From NCBI GenBank assembly GCA_028291485.1, contig JAQGHZ010000608.1, positions 1-17,588 on the forward strand: a stretch of 17,588 nucleotides of DNA, read 5' to 3'. The DNA is from Rubritepida sp. GTDB lineage: Bacteria > Pseudomonadota > Alphaproteobacteria > Acetobacterales > Acetobacteraceae. Position 1 is the stretch's first letter. The number at the start of each line of letters is the position of its first letter. A program made the position numbers and the translations under genes. Below the pieces are notes generated by a model, which was not told where the DNA came from, did no database searches, and worked only from the letters and a program-made list of their open reading frames with translations. Below, one piece after another: positions 14,988 through 17,588 of this stretch.

Positions 14988-16220
14988 CTAACGCACGAGC
15001 GCGCAGCCCCCCTGGGCGAGAGGCCGGAAGGCCTGGTCGGCGGCGGTGGTGCTGAGCAGCTTGTAGTAGTCCCAGGCGCCGCGGCTCTCGGAGGGCTGCT
15101 TCACCTCCAGCAGGTAGGCCGGATGGATCTTGCGGCCATCGGCGCGGATGCTGCCGGCGCCGAAGGCGTCGTCCTCGGTCGGCATCGCCTTCATCTTGTT
15201 GACCGCCTCGATGCCGCTGGCCTTGGCCGCGGCCACACCCATGTCGCCCACCGCCTTCAGGTAGTGCAGCACGGCCGAATAGCAGCCGGCCTGCACCATC
15301 GAGGGCTTGGCCCCGTTCGGCAGGTTCATGCGGGTGGCGACGCCGCGCATCTTGTCGTTCAGGTCCCAGTAGTAGGTCTCGGTGAGGACGAGGCCCTGCG
15401 CCGTCTGCAGCCCGAGCGAATGGACGTCGGTGATGAAGACCAGCAGGCCCGCGAGCTTGGTGCGCCCGCCGCGCGTGATGCCGAACTCGGCCGCCTGCTT
15501 GATGGTGTTGATCGTGTCGCCGCCCGCATTGGCGAGGCCGATGACCTGCGCGCGGCTGGCCTGCGCCTGTAGCAGGAAGGCGGAGAAGTCCGTCGTTCCC
15601 GGGAAGGGCGTGCGGACCGAGCCGACGACCCGGCCGCCGGCGTTACGCACGAATTCGGAGGTGTCGCGCTCCAGCGCATGGCCGAAGGCGTAGTCGGCGG
15701 TGACGAAAAACCAGGACTGGCCGCCCGCGCGCACCATGGCGCCGCCGGTCGAGCTGGCCAGCATCCAGGTGTCGTAGGTCCAGTGGATGGTGTTGGGCGA
15801 GCAGGCGCTGCCCGTGAGGTCCGAGGCCGCGGCGCCGGAGTTCAGGAAGACCTTGTTCTTCTCGCGTGTGACGCCGTTGACCGCGAGCGCCACCGAGGAG
15901 GTCGGCACGTCGATGATCGCGTCCACGCCGTCGCGGTCGAACCATTGCCGCGCGACGGTGGAGCCCACGTCCGGGCGGTTCTGGTGGTCGGCCGAGACGA
16001 TCTCGACGGTCACGCCACGCCCGGTGATGCCGCTCTCCTGCACCGCCATCTGCACGGCGCGCAGCGAGCCGGGGCCCGCGAGGTCGCGATAGGGGCCGGA
16101 CATGTCGGTCAGCACGCCGATCTTGATGGTGTTCGCCTGCGCGCGCGCCTTGCGCGAAAGCCCGCCCGCGAGGGGGGCCGCAGCGGCGGCGGAAAGAAGG
16201 GTGCGGCGTTGGATGGACAT
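14988..16220 (-). CDS. ABC transporter substrate-binding protein, LivJ/LivK-like (first of three)
   Basis: This 410-residue periplasmic binding protein lies directly after the Liv ATPases. The twin-arginine signal peptide MSIQRRTLLSAAAAAPLAGG is followed by a probable ARA-Q cleavage site (27/28). The mature protein opens NTIKIGVLTDMSGPYRD and carries VEIVSADHQNRPDVGS, DVPTSSVALAV, LNSGAAASDLTG, CSPNTIHWTYDTWMLASSTG and SWFFVTADYAFGHALERD. It ends YKLLSTTAADQAFRPLAQGG plus CALVR, a terminal motif shared with the two paralogues downstream (GGCPFV and GGCPLV). Relative to them it has one extra residue in ARQWFDRDGVDAI. A GGAG ribosome site stands about a dozen bases before the ATG. It begins 32 bases after livF. 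The three copies probably arose by tandem duplication and then diverged in ligand range. Confidence 0.93.
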   Translation of the reverse strand: MSIQRRTLLSAAAAAPLAGGLSRKARAQANTIKIGVLTDMSGPYRDLAGPGSLRAVQMAVQESGITGRGVTVEIVSADHQNRPDVGSTVARQWFDRDGVDAIIDVPTSSVALAVNGVTREKNKVFLNSGAAASDLTGSACSPNTIHWTYDTWMLASSTGGAMVRAGGQSWFFVTADYAFGHALERDTSEFVRNAGGRVVGSVRTPFPGTTDFSAFLLQAQASRAQVIGLANAGGDTINTIKQAAEFGITRGGRTKLAGLLVFITDVHSLGLQTAQGLVLTETYYWDLNDKMRGVATRMNLPNGAKPSMVQAGCYSAVLHYLKAVGDMGVAAAKASGIEAVNKMKAMPTEDDAFGAGSIRADGRKIHPAYLLEVKQPSESRGAWDYYKLLSTTAADQAFRPLAQGGCALVR

Positions 16221-16252
16221 AGGCTGTTTGCTCCGTTGCGGCGTCGGTCGGT

Positions 16253-16949
<697 letters not shown>

Positions 16950-16957
<8 letters not shown>

Positions 16958-17588
16958 GCAGCGTGCTCTCCGGCACGCCGACGCTGGCGGGATCGGTGCC
17001 GAGATAGGCGGCCTGGACGTCGGGGTTGCGGCTGACCGAGGCATAGTCGCCCTCCGCCAGCACCTCGCCGCGGGCGAGGACCGTGATGCGGTCGCAGAGG
17101 CCCTCGACGACCTTCAGGTTGTGCTCCACGAGCAGTACGGTGCGGCCGGCCGAGACGCGCTTGATGAGGGTGACGATGCGGTCCACGTCGTCATGGGTCA
17201 TGCCGGCGGTGGGTTCGTCCAGCAGCATCATCACGGGCTCGAGCGCCAGCGTGGTCGCGATCTCCAGCGCACGCTTGCGCCCGTAGGGGAGCTGGCCGGC
17301 CTGGTACGCCGCATATTCGGTGAGGCCGACATCCTCCAGCAGCTCGCGGGCCCGGCCGTCATACTGCTTCAGCGTCGAATCCGAGCGCCAGAAGTCGAAG
17401 CTGGCGCCCCGGGCGCGCTGCAAGGCGATGCGCACGTTCTCCAGCACGGAAAGATGCGGGAAGACGGCGGAGATCTGGAAGGAGCGTACCAGGCCGAGGC
17501 GCGCGACCTCGGCCGGCTTCATCTGCGTGATGTCGCGGCCGTCATAGGTGATCTTGCCGCGCGTCGGCTGCAGGAACTTGGTCAGCAG
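16950..17588 (-). CDS. livG: Branched-chain amino acid-type ABC transporter ATPase LivG (5' end outside window)
   Basis: The visible 212 residues are the C-terminal part of LivG, which is usually about 250-260 long; the N-terminus with Walker A lies beyond the window. The frame is open to base 17588 and begins LLTKFLQPTRGKITYDGRDI, as expected just after Walker A, so the ATG at 17522 is internal and not the start. The LivG-typical VRSFQISAVFPHLSVLENV (Q-loop), Walker B MMLLDEPTAGM and H-loop LLVEHNLKVVEGLCDRI follow. The ABC signature is LPYGRKR instead of LSGGQ-like, which resembles the degenerate LAYG/LPYG form of this family. The C-terminus PDVQAAYLGTD is also LivG-like. Its stop overlaps the livF start by eight bases. 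Confidence 0.93.

Overview
This is a very GC-rich, alanine- and arginine-rich bacterial window that is almost fully coding. Fourteen intact or window-truncated genes plus one gene remnant lie on the minus strand, and one regulator lies on the plus strand. The mix of Bug/TctC-type binding proteins without membrane subunits nearby, twin-arginine signal peptides on binding proteins and several high-affinity uptake cassettes fits an environmental proteobacterium. My best guess, by inference only, is Acetobacteraceae (Roseomonas-like); a Burkholderiales origin is not excluded. No RNA genes, insertion sequences or CRISPR arrays were seen.

Region 1 (17588 down to 10433, minus strand) is a branched-chain-amino-acid-type (HAAT/Liv) ABC uptake cassette: livG (cut by the window end), livF, three tandem paralogous periplasmic binding proteins, livH and livM. 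Most junctions are short or overlapping, so one long transcript is likely. Three closely related receptors feeding one permease pair is the main oddity.

Region 2 (9549-10380) holds a plus-strand GntR/FCD regulator. It diverges from the catabolic genes below it and converges on livM. The 121-bp divergent gap is locally AT-rich and carries a 12-bp palindrome immediately before the regulator's start codon, a candidate operator.

Region 3 (9548 down to 1926, minus strand) looks like a small-organic-acid catabolic operon: aldehyde dehydrogenase, NAD-dependent epimerase/dehydratase, Bug receptor, RraA-type aldolase-like protein, NAD(P)-linked D-2-hydroxyacid dehydrogenase, FAD-linked D-2-hydroxyacid dehydrogenase and a second Bug receptor. 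Stop/start overlaps and gaps of a few bases tie several of these together. A plausible joint role is uptake of a carboxylate or sugar acid, oxidation of an aldehyde or hydroxyacid intermediate, and retro-aldol cleavage to central metabolites. The substrate cannot be read from the sequence.

Region 4 (1925 down to 1, minus strand) starts with a decayed 3' fragment of a 4-hydroxyphenylpyruvate dioxygenase gene, with a frameshift, abutting the second Bug receptor. It is followed by a DUF1028 protein whose stop overlaps the start of a DppD/OppD-type peptide ABC ATPase. The start codon of a further gene overlaps that ATPase's stop at the window edge.
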